Shown here: piece by piece, positions 15,429-23,776 of the stretch | Layout of the letters: every line of letters starts with the position of its first letter | Position numbering within the stretch: the first letter of the stretch is position 1 | NCBI RefSeq assembly: GCF_012033735.1 | Contig: NZ_JAAVJD010000032.1 | Coordinates: 1-35,741, forward strand | Origin: Streptomyces lonarensis | GTDB taxonomy: Bacteria > Actinomycetota > Actinomycetes > Streptomycetales > Streptomycetaceae | Length of the DNA stretch: 35,741 nucleotides | Direction: 5' to 3' | The notes under the pieces: model-generated | Told to the model about the DNA's origin: nothing | The model's database searches: none | Seen by the model: the letters and a program-made list of their open reading frames with translations, nothing else | Program-made: the position numbers and the translations under genes

Positions 15429-16787
15429 TCACGCCGCGGCGAACGCCTCGCGGAGGATGTCGATCCCCTCGTTCAGCAACTCCTCGCCGATGACAAGCGG
15501 AGGCAGGAAGCGCAGCACGTTCCCGTACGTGCCGCACGTCAGCACCAGCAGACCGGCCTGGTGGCACCGCCGTGCGACGGCGGCGGTCAGCTCGGCGTCC
15601 GGCTCCTTGCTGCCGGGGCGCACCAGCTCGACCGCGAGCATCGCGCCGCGCCCCCTCACCTCACCGATCGCCGGGAACTCCTCCGCCAGCTGCAGCAGCC
15701 GCGGCTTCATGACCTCCTCGATCCGGCGGGCGCGAGCCGCGAGATCCAGCTCCCGCATCGTCTCGATGGCGCCCAGCGCGGCGGCGCAGGCCACCGGGTT
15801 GCCGCCGTAGGTGCCGCCGAGGCCGCCGGTGTGGGCCGAGTCCATGATCTCCGCGCGGCCGGTGACCGCTGCGAGCGGCATGCCGCCCGCGATGCCCTTG
15901 GCGGTCGTGATCAGGTCCGGGACCACGCCCTCGTCGTCGCACGCGAACCACTGCCCCGTGCGGCAGAAGCCGCTCTGGATCTCGTCCGCCACGAAGACGA
16001 TGCCGTTCTCGCGGGCGAACTCGGCGATTCGAGGGAGGAAGCCGCGCGCCGGCTCGATGAAACCGCCCTCGCCCAGCAGGGGCTCGATGATGACGGCCGC
16101 CGTGTTCTCCGCGCCGATCTGCTTGGTGATGTGGTCGATGACCTGGTCGGCCGCCTCCTGCGCGCAGTTCTCGGCCCCGGTGAGCCAGCGGTAGGGATAG
16201 GCGACGGGTACCCGGTAGATCTCCGGCGCGAACGGGCCGAACCCGTGCTTGTACGGCATGTTCTTCGCCGTCAGCGCCATCGTGAGGTTGGTCCTGCCGT
16301 GGTACCCGTGCTCGAAGACGACGATCGCCTGCCGCCCCGTGTGGGTCCGGGCGATCTTCACGGCGTTCTCGACCGCCTCCGCGCCCGAGTTGAAGAGGGC
16401 CGACTTCTTGGCGTGGTCGCCCGGAGTGACGGCTGCGAGTTCCTCGCAGACCGCGACGTACCCCTCGTACGGCGTGACCATCGCGCAGGTGTGCGTGAAG
16501 CGGTGCAGCTGCTCCGTGGCCCGGCGCACCACCGCTTCGGCGCTGTTGCCGACCGAGGTGACGGCGATGCCCGAACCGAAGTCGATCAGCCGGTTGCCGT
16601 CCACGTCCTCGATCACCGCACCGCCGGCGCGCTCGACGAACACGGGCAGGACGGCCCCCACGCCGTCCGCGACGGCGGCCTGCTTCCGCGCCATCAGCTC
16701 GCGGGACTTCGGACCGGGGATTTCGGTGACGACGCGGCGCTCCTGGGTCAGCGCCGGCCCTCCGGACAGATCCTGGGTGATGCTCAT
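15429..16787 (-). CDS. gabT: 4-aminobutyrate--2-oxoglutarate transaminase
   Basis: PLP-dependent class III aminotransferase converting GABA and 2-oxoglutarate to succinate semialdehyde and glutamate. The 452-residue protein shows the family blocks FNSGAEAVENAVKIAR, FEHGYHGRTNLTMALT, IIEPLLGEGGFIEPARGFLP and FVADEIQSGFCRTGQWFA. The PLP lysine is in TTAKGIAGGMPLAAV (Lys297), followed by GLGGTYGGNPVACAAALGAI. The ATG at 16787 has AGGAGC upstream. The gene is divergent from the PucR regulator / aldehyde dehydrogenase side. In S. coelicolor the equivalent trio, as I recall it, is linked to GABA, polyamine and ethanolamine use. Other omega-aminotransferase substrates are possible but GabT is the best fit. 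Confidence 0.92.
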   Translation of the reverse strand: MSITQDLSGGPALTQERRVVTEIPGPKSRELMARKQAAVADGVGAVLPVFVERAGGAVIEDVDGNRLIDFGSGIAVTSVGNSAEAVVRRATEQLHRFTHTCAMVTPYEGYVAVCEELAAVTPGDHAKKSALFNSGAEAVENAVKIARTHTGRQAIVVFEHGYHGRTNLTMALTAKNMPYKHGFGPFAPEIYRVPVAYPYRWLTGAENCAQEAADQVIDHITKQIGAENTAAVIIEPLLGEGGFIEPARGFLPRIAEFARENGIVFVADEIQSGFCRTGQWFACDDEGVVPDLITTAKGIAGGMPLAAVTGRAEIMDSAHTGGLGGTYGGNPVACAAALGAIETMRELDLAARARRIEEVMKPRLLQLAEEFPAIGEVRGRGAMLAVELVRPGSKEPDAELTAAVARRCHQAGLLVLTCGTYGNVLRFLPPLVIGEELLNEGIDILREAFAAA

Positions 16788-16881
16788 CGGAAGCGCTCCT
16801 CCGGACGTGATGGCGTCGGACGCCTCGGTGCCGGGACGGGGTCGCGAGCACCACGGTCCGGCGTCCGTGCTTGCACTTCGC

Positions 16882-16910
16882 AGGCTAGGGCCATCGGGGC
16901 ATTGTCGACA
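16882..16910 (-). promoter_or_regulatory. Candidate gabT promoter with TGTCGACA palindrome
   Basis: On the minus strand, TCGACA (16908-16903) and TAGCCT (16887-16882) are 15 bases apart. The 8-bp palindrome TGTCGACA (16903-16910) covers the -35 hexamer, a plausible operator position. Confidence 0.4.
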
Positions 16911-17435
16911 TGCACCGCCACGGCACAGTCCCCCGCATGTCTTGGCCGCGGCGTAGCACGGGCGGCTGCGCGCTGCTGCGGTCACCCCGCCGCGCGGGGC
17001 GCGTGAGTCGGACCGTGCAAGGGGGGACGCGCTCCGTGGCGCGCGGTGTGGCGCTGGCTCGCAGGGCGCGCCCCACCGCACGCCGCGGGGCGTGAACAGG
17101 CCGAGCGCCCGACCTGGCGACCTCGGTGACGCGACGCCGCACGGCGGAGACCGGGGTGGGTCGGCCGGGCCGCCGCCGGCCCCGTGCGCCACGGGGCGAC
17201 ACCGTCGGCGCCGCTCGCCCGGTCCGCGGGAGGGGCGGCTGGGCCCCATGCGCCGTCAGGGGGCAGGGTGCGTGCTGCCCGCGCGGGGCGTTGCTCGGGG
17301 CCGGCAACCGCTCCACATGTGAGGGCAGTTGAAGGTGCGGCGACACCCTCCCCCGCGTGTGCCGGGCCTCTAGGGTGGGGACCAGCACAGTGACGGGTGG
17401 CCGTGCCCTCCGGCCGTCCGGGATCGGCGGAGGCG
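16911..17435. other. Divergent intergenic region, no gene seen
   Basis: About 525 bases between the gabT promoter and the P-loop protein gene. Open frames here are the Arg/Pro/Gly-rich kind expected from GC-rich noncoding DNA and lack ribosome-binding sites. It holds one CCCCGTGC octamer (17180) inside the small inverted repeat GCCCCGTG/CACGGGGC, and TAGGGT (17371-17376), a possible -10 for the downstream gene. Confidence 0.5.
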
Positions 17436-19802
17436 ATGACGACCGACGGCGCGCGGCGCGGACCGCACGACAGTCCCAGCACCCTGCCCACGGACCGCGG
17501 CGCCCCGCCCGCGCACCGGATGCCGCCACCGCCGCCGCCGGCCGCTGCGCCGACGCTCGCGGGATGGCTCCACGCGCCACGGCCGGCGACGTCTCCGGGG
17601 ATCTGGCGGTTCGGACACACGCCCCGCCCCGTGCAGGACGCCGAACCTCTCGGCGACCGCGAACTGCACGGTGGCGCGCTGCTCGCCCTGCTCGGCGGCC
17701 TCCTGGTCTGGTCCCTGTGCTGGAACGGCTACATCCGGATCTGGCTCTGGCCGCTGGAGTGGGTGACCACCGACGGATGGAGCGGCACCCGCACCTATGC
17801 CTCCCTCACCTACCTCTACTACGTGCTCTTCGGCGCGCTGCTGGCCTACCTCTTCGGGCGGCTGGGCAACTGGGCGCGCGTCTGGCGGCGGCACCGGTCC
17901 ACGGCGCTCCGGCTGCTCCGGGCCGCTCCGGACGCCCCTCCGTTGCCGCGCAGCGTCACCGCGCGCGCCGGTGCGGCTCTCGTGCTCGGGGCCTGGGCCT
18001 GGGGACTGAGTTTCGGGGGTGTCTGGCAGTTCTGGCTCGAGCCGCTGTACGCCCTGGTCCCCGACGGATGGTGGGAGACCGGCGACTCCACCGCCTACGT
18101 GGTCGCCTACAACGTGCACTACCTGCTATGGACGGCACTGCTTCTCGGGGCAGCCGCGGTGGCGGGTGACTGGCACGGTGCTCTGCGCCGGCTGCGCGCC
18201 GGTGCCGTCGTCGCCGCGGGAGCCGACGCCGAGGACCTCGCGCGCTGGCAGCAGCTGCGGGACGGCGGTGCCGACGAGGCGGCGGACCACCTCACCGCCG
18301 AACTGTACGCAGGATCGCTGAGCGACCTGGACTACGTCCGCATCGACAACGCCTGGCAGGCCGTGCGCGCCCGGCCCACCGAACTGGCTGCCTTCACCGG
18401 CACGGTCCTGCAGCACGGGCCCGGCGCGTTCACCCACCCGTCGGGTGCTCGCGATCTGACCGTCCGCACCGCGCGGCACGACCTCCTCACCCGGCAGGTG
18501 TTCATCGGAGAGGCGCTGGACGACGACCGCAATCCCTACTCGCACCGCGCCGTGGGCGTCGCGCTCGATCCCGCGGTCCTCGGTACCTCCCTCCTCGCGG
18601 TCGGGCCCCCGGGCTCCGGCAAGACGGGCCGCGTGGTGCGCCCGGTGACGGAGTCGCTGTGCCTGCAGGCGCTCGCCGGCCGTGCCGCCGTCGTCGCCGT
18701 GGGAGGTACGTCGGCCGCCCTCGGTCCGGACGACGCCTTCGATGTCGTCGTCCGCGTCGGCGGCCCCGCCGGCGGTCACCGGCTCGACCTCTACGGGGGC
18801 ATCGAGGACACCGACGAGGCGGCGACCCTGCTGGCCGAGGTCCTCACCGCCGGGACCCGCGCCGACGCCGGCGAGGCCGCCGCCGTCCTCGCGCAGCTCG
18901 TCGGCCCCTATCGGTCCGCGTACGGCGGACTTCCCGACGTCCCCGAACTCCGGGCGCTGCTCGACGGCGCCCCCGGGCTCATGACGAGCCTCGGGGAGGA
19001 CCTCGAGCACGCCGGCGCCTGGGACCAGCTGCGGGAACTGGCAGCCCGGGCCCGCCAGGCCGAGCGGCCCGACGACGTCGGGCGGCTCCTGGCGGACCGG
19101 CTCGCCGTGCTCGACCGTTGCGGTTTCTCCGCCGCGCCGGGCGACACCACCGGGCGGCGGGTGCGCCCGTTCTCGCTCGCTGCCGCCCTGGAGCACCCGC
19201 TCCGCGTCCGGGTCGACCTGCCCGCGGCGGGCCACGCCGAAGCAGCCCGGATCATCAGCCGCCTGCTCCTCGCCCAGTTCACCGCAGCGGCCACCGCCCG
19301 CCGGGACCGCTCGCTCTTCGCCTGTCTCGTCATCGACGACGCCACCGCGGCCTTCACCGCGGCGACGGTGCGTGGTCTGACCCACCTCCGGCCGGCCAAC
19401 GCCGGGGCGGTGCTGTCGCTGCGCACCCTGGACGAGGTGCCGGAGCGGCTCCGTGCGGGGCTGCTCGGCGCTGTGGGGTGCCGCATGGCGCTCTCCGGTA
19501 TCACCACCTGGGACGGCGAGCAGTTCGCGCGTGCCTGGGGCACGGAGTGGACCGAGGACCGCGACGTCAGCAGCTCACCGGACCGGCACGGCGGGGTGCT
19601 GCGCCGCGGGGTCCGCGGGGTGCGGAAGCTCTTCACGGGGCGGGCCGCGACGACCGAGACCGTGACGGTCCGACGCGTCGAGCGGGAACGGTGGTCCGCC
19701 TCCGAGCTGGCCCACCGCCTCCCCCCTCGGCACGCCGTGTTGTCCCTCAGCACGGTTGCCGGAGAGACGGGCCCGCCGGTCCTGGTGCGGCTCGGGTCCT
19801 GA
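17436..19802 (+). CDS. Membrane-anchored TraG/FtsK-like P-loop ATPase
   Basis: A 788-residue protein: a Pro/Ala-rich cytoplasmic N-terminus, four hydrophobic segments (about 79-100, 122-141, 178-200, 221-244), a linker, then a P-loop domain. Walker A is GPPGSGKTG (390-398) and Walker B is ACLVIDDA (629-636). The layout resembles conjugative coupling proteins (TraG/VirD4), but no relaxase or type IV secretion gene is nearby. Such chromosomal 'ATP/GTP-binding proteins' recur in streptomycetes and their job is unknown to me. The start is uncertain: the ATG at 17436 follows GGAGG closely, while a GTG at 17397 would add 13 residues. DNA or protein translocation is only suggested by the family. Confidence 0.75.
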   Translation: MTTDGARRGPHDSPSTLPTDRGAPPAHRMPPPPPPAAAPTLAGWLHAPRPATSPGIWRFGHTPRPVQDAEPLGDRELHGGALLALLGGLLVWSLCWNGYIRIWLWPLEWVTTDGWSGTRTYASLTYLYYVLFGALLAYLFGRLGNWARVWRRHRSTALRLLRAAPDAPPLPRSVTARAGAALVLGAWAWGLSFGGVWQFWLEPLYALVPDGWWETGDSTAYVVAYNVHYLLWTALLLGAAAVAGDWHGALRRLRAGAVVAAGADAEDLARWQQLRDGGADEAADHLTAELYAGSLSDLDYVRIDNAWQAVRARPTELAAFTGTVLQHGPGAFTHPSGARDLTVRTARHDLLTRQVFIGEALDDDRNPYSHRAVGVALDPAVLGTSLLAVGPPGSGKTGRVVRPVTESLCLQALAGRAAVVAVGGTSAALGPDDAFDVVVRVGGPAGGHRLDLYGGIEDTDEAATLLAEVLTAGTRADAGEAAAVLAQLVGPYRSAYGGLPDVPELRALLDGAPGLMTSLGEDLEHAGAWDQLRELAARARQAERPDDVGRLLADRLAVLDRCGFSAAPGDTTGRRVRPFSLAAALEHPLRVRVDLPAAGHAEAARIISRLLLAQFTAAATARRDRSLFACLVIDDATAAFTAATVRGLTHLRPANAGAVLSLRTLDEVPERLRAGLLGAVGCRMALSGITTWDGEQFARAWGTEWTEDRDVSSSPDRHGGVLRRGVRGVRKLFTGRAATTETVTVRRVERERWSASELAHRLPPRHAVLSLSTVAGETGPPVLVRLGS

Positions 19803-19810
19803 CGGTGCAT

Positions 19811-19844
19811 GCGCCCCGGGGCGCACGGAGCGTGCCCCGGGCGC
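19811..19844 (+). terminator. Terminator of the P-loop ATPase gene
   Basis: A bulged hairpin in which 5' GCG-CCCGGG-GCACG-type bases (with two small bulges) pair with CGTGCCCCGGGCGC. It is followed by TTT at 19845 and starts 9 bases after the stop codon. Confidence 0.6.
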
Positions 19845-20226
19845 TTTCCCCCCCGCGCCGTGAACCGACTTGCTGCGCGTCGCCGACCGACGCCCGCCGG
19901 CTGTCCGGGGAAGCCCGCCCGCGGCGCGGGCGGCGGGCAGCGGATGCGGCGCCGGCACCGACACGGCTCCCGAGCTCGCCCCGCAGCCACGGCGTTCGCC
20001 CGCGCCACTCGGCATCGGGGCCGCCTGCCGGCCACCGACCCGTGGTCGGAGCGCCCCGGCGCCGCCCAGCCCCGCGCGCCGCAGGACGCAGCCGGTCGGG
20101 CCGCTGACCCGGCCGACTCCCGCCGTTCCGGGCCGCCCCGTGCGCGGTAACGTGAGGAACGCGCGTACCGCGCGCGCGTGCGCTCGTCCACGGTGCGCCT
20201 CCGTCTCGGCCACGCAAGGGTCAGCC
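19845..20226 (+). other. Intergenic region upstream of the PucR-type regulator
   Basis: About 380 bases without a credible gene. Reading frames are Arg/Pro-rich and lack ribosome-binding sites. One CCCCGTGC octamer is at 20136. The segment 20150-20200 (GGTAACGTGAGGAACGCG, then alternating GCGCGC) probably holds the regulator's promoter, but no clear -35/-10 pair is visible. Confidence 0.4.
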
Positions 20227-21807
20227 ATGTATCCGACGCTCGCCTCCCTGGTCCAGCACCCGGCACTGAAACTGGCCGTGCTCGCCGCTGAGGACCACCT
20301 CGACGCGGAGGTCCGCTGGGCGCACGCCAGTGAGCTCGACGACCCTGCCCCGTTCCTCGACGGGGGCGAACTCCTGCTCACCACCGCGCTGAAGCTCGAG
20401 GTCGACGACCCCGCTGCCATGGACGCCTATGTGGCGCGCCTGCGCGATGCCGGAGTCGTGGGACTCGGCTTCGGCGTCGGCGTGCACCACCCGGAGATCC
20501 CCACGGCGCTGCTGGATGCCTGCTCGCGTGCCGGGTTGCCGCTCCTGGAGGTGGAGCGGCGCATCCCTTTCATCGCGATCGCCAAAGCCGTCTCGGCCGC
20601 AATCACCACCGAGGAGTACAAGGCGGTGGCGGCGGGCTTCGCCGCGCAGCGGGAGCTCACCCGGGCCGCGCTCAGTCCTGCCGGCACCCACGGACTGCTG
20701 GAGCGGCTGGCGGCGCAGGTCGACGGCTGGGCTGCGCTCTACGACCTCTCCGGCGCCGTCACCCACGCCGTGCCCACCTGGGCCGAACGCCGCGCGGCCA
20801 CGCTCGCGGAGGACGTGCGCAGGCTGCGGGACCGGCCCGGCCCCGCCACCGTGGTGGTCGGCTGCACGCCGGACGGCGCCGACGAGGCCCATGCCGACGA
20901 CCGCGTCGAACTGCAGTCGGTCGGAACCGGCGCTGTGCCGCGCGCCGTGCTGGCCATCGGGACGGCCGCACCTCCCGACACCGTCGCCCGCTACGCGGTG
21001 CAGTCCGCCGTCACCGTCCTCACGCTGCTCACGGAGCGCTCCAAGGCGTTCGAGGAGGCGGAACGGCGCCTCGGTTCCGCGGTGCTGCACCTGCTGCTCA
21101 GCGGCGAGCCGGAGCACGCCCGGGCGGTCGGGGGCCAGGTGTACGGCGCGCTGCTCGACGCGCCGCTGCGGGTGCTGGTCGCGGAGACGGGGGACCGCTA
21201 CGTCTCCGCGTTCGCCACGGCGGCCGAGGCGGCCGCCGCACGTGCCGCCGAGCCGCTGCTCCTGGTGCCGGACGGTGCGCAGACCGTCCTGCTGGTCGTG
21301 GAGGGCGGCGGTGTCCTCGAGGCGGCGCAGTCGTACGCCCGGCGCGCCGGGGCACAGCCGAGCGGCGAGGTCGCGGTGGTGATCGGGGCCTCCGGTCCGG
21401 CCGGCCCCACCTCCGTGGACACCGCCTACCAGCAGGCGCGGCAGGCGCTGCTCGTCGCGCGGCGCCGCGGCAGACCCTACGTGGAGCACGACGACGTGGC
21501 GGCGGGCTCCGTGCTGCCGCTCCTCGCCGACGACGCGGTGCGCGCCTTCGCGGACGGCATGCTGCGGCCGTTGCGTGACCACGATGCGCACGGACGCGGC
21601 GACCTGGTCGCCTCACTCCGTGCGTGGCTCTCCCGGCATGGGCAGTGGGACGCCGCCGCCGCCGACCTGGGGGTCCACCGCCACACCCTGCGCTACCGCA
21701 TGAGGCGGGTCGAAGAGATCCTGGAACGCTCGCTCGACGACCCGGACGCACGCATGGAGCTCTGGCTCGCGCTCAAGGCGACCGATCCGGCCACCCGCAA
21801 CCCCTGA
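20227..21807 (+). CDS. PucR-family transcriptional regulator
   Basis: A 526-residue regulator with PucR architecture. The N-terminal PucR ligand-sensing domain spans about 1-125 (YPTLASLVQHPALKLAVLA, HASELDDPAPFLDGGELLLTT). A central CdaR/GGDEF-like segment follows (about 270-410). The C-terminal PucR-type helix-turn-helix is at about 470-505 (WDAAAADLGVHRHTLRYRMR, RVEEIL). AAGGG lies just before the ATG at 20227. An open frame upstream to 19870 is Arg/Pro-rich and is not included. It lies between gabT and an aldehyde dehydrogenase gene, the arrangement I recall for the S. coelicolor polyamine/ethanolamine regulator SCO5656 (EpuRI). Control of both neighbours is likely; effector and operator are not shown here. 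Confidence 0.88.
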   Translation: MYPTLASLVQHPALKLAVLAAEDHLDAEVRWAHASELDDPAPFLDGGELLLTTALKLEVDDPAAMDAYVARLRDAGVVGLGFGVGVHHPEIPTALLDACSRAGLPLLEVERRIPFIAIAKAVSAAITTEEYKAVAAGFAAQRELTRAALSPAGTHGLLERLAAQVDGWAALYDLSGAVTHAVPTWAERRAATLAEDVRRLRDRPGPATVVVGCTPDGADEAHADDRVELQSVGTGAVPRAVLAIGTAAPPDTVARYAVQSAVTVLTLLTERSKAFEEAERRLGSAVLHLLLSGEPEHARAVGGQVYGALLDAPLRVLVAETGDRYVSAFATAAEAAAARAAEPLLLVPDGAQTVLLVVEGGGVLEAAQSYARRAGAQPSGEVAVVIGASGPAGPTSVDTAYQQARQALLVARRRGRPYVEHDDVAAGSVLPLLADDAVRAFADGMLRPLRDHDAHGRGDLVASLRAWLSRHGQWDAAAADLGVHRHTLRYRMRRVEEILERSLDDPDARMELWLALKATDPATRNP

Positions 21808-22195
21808 GCCGCCGGACGCCGCGGCTCTGTCGGTGCGCCGACCAAGCGCCCCGCACCGCCCCTGCGTCGCGCCCGCCCGCCCGACTGCACCGCGCACCGC
21901 CACGCGCACCCGGCGCCCGTTCCGCCCCGGCGGCGTCGCACGGGGCGGCTCAGGGCCCGCCCCGTGCGCCACAACCCGGCCGCGGTGGCGCACCACCGTC
22001 GCCGCCGCCGCGGCCGCGTGGGGCGCGGTGGCGTGGGGCGCGCGGCGCCGACCTGCCCGCCCCACCGTGCACCGAAGCGGCGCGACACGCCGCAGGACTG
22101 CGCCGCCCCGGACAAGAGCGTGCGGCGCCCCGCGCCCCTACCGTGGGCAGAGCAGCCCCCGCAACATCCACACACTCGGAAGGGCCGGTCCCGCG
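21808..22195 (+). other. Intergenic region between regulator and aldehyde dehydrogenase
   Basis: About 390 GC-rich bases with no convincing gene. Two octamer copies (GCACGGGG 21938, CCCCGTGC 21960) lie 14 bases apart in opposite orientation and could pair. TACCGT at about 22139-22144 is an acceptable -10 for the downstream gene; no matching -35 is clear. Confidence 0.4.
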
Positions 22196-23650
22196 ATGAC
22201 CTCAGCGAACACCCCGCACGCGTTCTGGCTCGCCGGTCGGGAGGCGACCGGCGACCGGACACTCGACGTCACCTCGCCCTGGGACGGCCGCACCGTCGCC
22301 CGGGTCAGCGTCCCCACCGCCGCCCAGACCGAGGAAGCGGTCGCCGCGGCGACCGCCGTGGGCGCGGAGTTCGCGGCCACTCCCGCCCATGTCCGGGCCG
22401 CAGCCCTCGACCACGTCGGCGCGCGGCTCACCGAGCGTGCCGAGGAGATCGCGCAGCTCATCTCCGCGGAGAACGGCAAGCCCCTGAAGTGGGCACGGGG
22501 CGAGGTGGGCCGCTGCCGCTCCGTCTTCCGCTGGGCCGCCGACGAGGCGCGTCGGTTCAACAGCGGCACGGCACAGCGACTGGACACCGACGCCGGCGGC
22601 GAGGGTCGGCTCGCCCTCACCCGCCGGGTTCCGCGCGGCCCCGTCCTCGGCATCGCGCCGTTCAACTTCCCGCTCAACCTCTGCGCTCACAAGGTGGCAC
22701 CGGCGATCGCCGTCGGGGCGCCGATCATCCTCAAGCCGGCCCCCGCGACGCCGCTCTCCGCGCTGCTCCTCGGAGAACTGCTCGCCGAGACGGAGTTGCC
22801 CGCCGGCTCATGGAGCGTCCTCACCGTCCCGAACGACGAGATGCCGTCCCTGGTGCAGGACGAGCGGCTGCCGATCATCTCGTTCACGGGGTCCGCCCCT
22901 GTCGGCTGGTCCATTCTGGACAGCGTCCCGCGCAAGCGCGTCACCCTCGAACTGGGCGGCAACGGGGCAGCGCTGGTGCTGGGCGACTACGCCACGGACG
23001 AGGACCTCGACCACGCCGCCCAGCGCATCGCGGCCTTCTCCAACTACCAGGGCGGTCAGTCCTGCATCTCCGTGCAGCGCGCCGTCGTCGACACCTCCGT
23101 CTACGACCGGTTCCTGCCCCGCCTCCTGGCGGCGGTCAACGCCCAGGTCACCGGTGACCCGAGCGACCCGGCGACGGACGTGGGCCCTCTCGTGAGCGAG
23201 GACGCCGCCCGGCGGGTCGAGGCCTGGGTGGACGAGGCCGCCGCGGCGGGCGCCAAGATCCTGGCCGGTGGTACACGGGACGGGGCGAGCTACGCGCCCA
23301 CCGTGCTGGAGAACGTGCCGCCGGACACGCGGCTGGGCTGCGAGGAGGTCTTCGGCCCGGTCATGTCGGTGATCCGTGCGGACGACGAGGAGCACGCCTA
23401 CGCGATCGCCAACGACTCGGTCTACGGGCTGCAGGCGGGGGTCTTCACCCGGGACGTGCAGGCCGCCTTCCGCGCCCACCGCGCCCTCGAGGTGGGCGGT
23501 GTGATCATCGGTGACGTGCCGTCCTACCGGGCGGACCAGATGCCGTACGGCGGCGTCAAGCAGTCCGGTGTCGGCCGGGAGGGCGTCCAGTTCGCGATGG
23601 AGGACTACACCTATGAGCGCGTCATGGTGCTGACCGGACTGGAGCTGTAG
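22196..23650 (+). CDS. Aldehyde dehydrogenase family protein, linked to GABA/polyamine catabolism
   Basis: The 484-residue protein has ALDH landmarks: IAPFNFPLNLCAHKVAPAIA, KPAPATPLSA, SFTGSAPVG, ELGGN, catalytic Cys290 in GGQSCISVQR, and the C-terminal MPYGGVKQSGVGREGVQ. The APFNFPLN form groups it with NADP-type, glyceraldehyde-3-phosphate- and succinate-semialdehyde-like ALDHs rather than the gene at 10542. Position after the PucR regulator and opposite gabT suggests it oxidises succinate semialdehyde or a gamma-glutamyl-aminoaldehyde; this is inference. The ATG at 22196 is chosen because homology-like sequence begins there. GGAAGGG is about 11 bases upstream, rather far. An open frame to 21833 is Arg/Pro-rich and rejected. 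Confidence 0.88.
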   Translation: MTSANTPHAFWLAGREATGDRTLDVTSPWDGRTVARVSVPTAAQTEEAVAAATAVGAEFAATPAHVRAAALDHVGARLTERAEEIAQLISAENGKPLKWARGEVGRCRSVFRWAADEARRFNSGTAQRLDTDAGGEGRLALTRRVPRGPVLGIAPFNFPLNLCAHKVAPAIAVGAPIILKPAPATPLSALLLGELLAETELPAGSWSVLTVPNDEMPSLVQDERLPIISFTGSAPVGWSILDSVPRKRVTLELGGNGAALVLGDYATDEDLDHAAQRIAAFSNYQGGQSCISVQRAVVDTSVYDRFLPRLLAAVNAQVTGDPSDPATDVGPLVSEDAARRVEAWVDEAAAAGAKILAGGTRDGASYAPTVLENVPPDTRLGCEEVFGPVMSVIRADDEEHAYAIANDSVYGLQAGVFTRDVQAAFRAHRALEVGGVIIGDVPSYRADQMPYGGVKQSGVGREGVQFAMEDYTYERVMVLTGLEL

Positions 23651-23658
23651 CGGGGACC

Positions 23659-23686
23659 GGGGCGGCGGGGCCTGCCCTGCCGCCCC
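23659..23686 (+). terminator. Terminator between aldehyde dehydrogenase and dxr
   Basis: GGGGCGGC (23659-23666) pairs with GCCGCCCC (23679-23686), with an inner GGG/CCC extension. The right arm runs into the octamer CCCCGTGC (23683-23690). Confidence 0.65.
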
Positions 23687-23776
23687 GTGCGGGAGGGGGC
23701 CGCCCTCCCGTCCCGACCTGAGGCCGGCTCCGGGGGTCCGGGCGGGAGAGGCTCCGGGCCCGGACACAATGGGGGC

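Noticed and set aside
17092..17396. Short open frames in the gabT / P-loop protein spacer
   Set aside because: Low-complexity Arg/Pro/Gly products in several overlapping frames with no ribosome-binding site.
17357..18169. Alternative-frame protein over the start of the P-loop ATPase gene
   Set aside because: The competing frame has four clear membrane helices and the Walker motifs; this one is an Arg-rich shadow.
19870..20226. 119-residue N-terminal extension of the PucR regulator
   Set aside because: Arg/Pro/Gly-rich without family likeness, contains an intergenic octamer, and a good ATG with AAGGG lies at 20227.
21833..22195. Extended start for the second aldehyde dehydrogenase
   Set aside because: The added 121 residues are Arg/Pro-rich and unlike any ALDH N-terminus.
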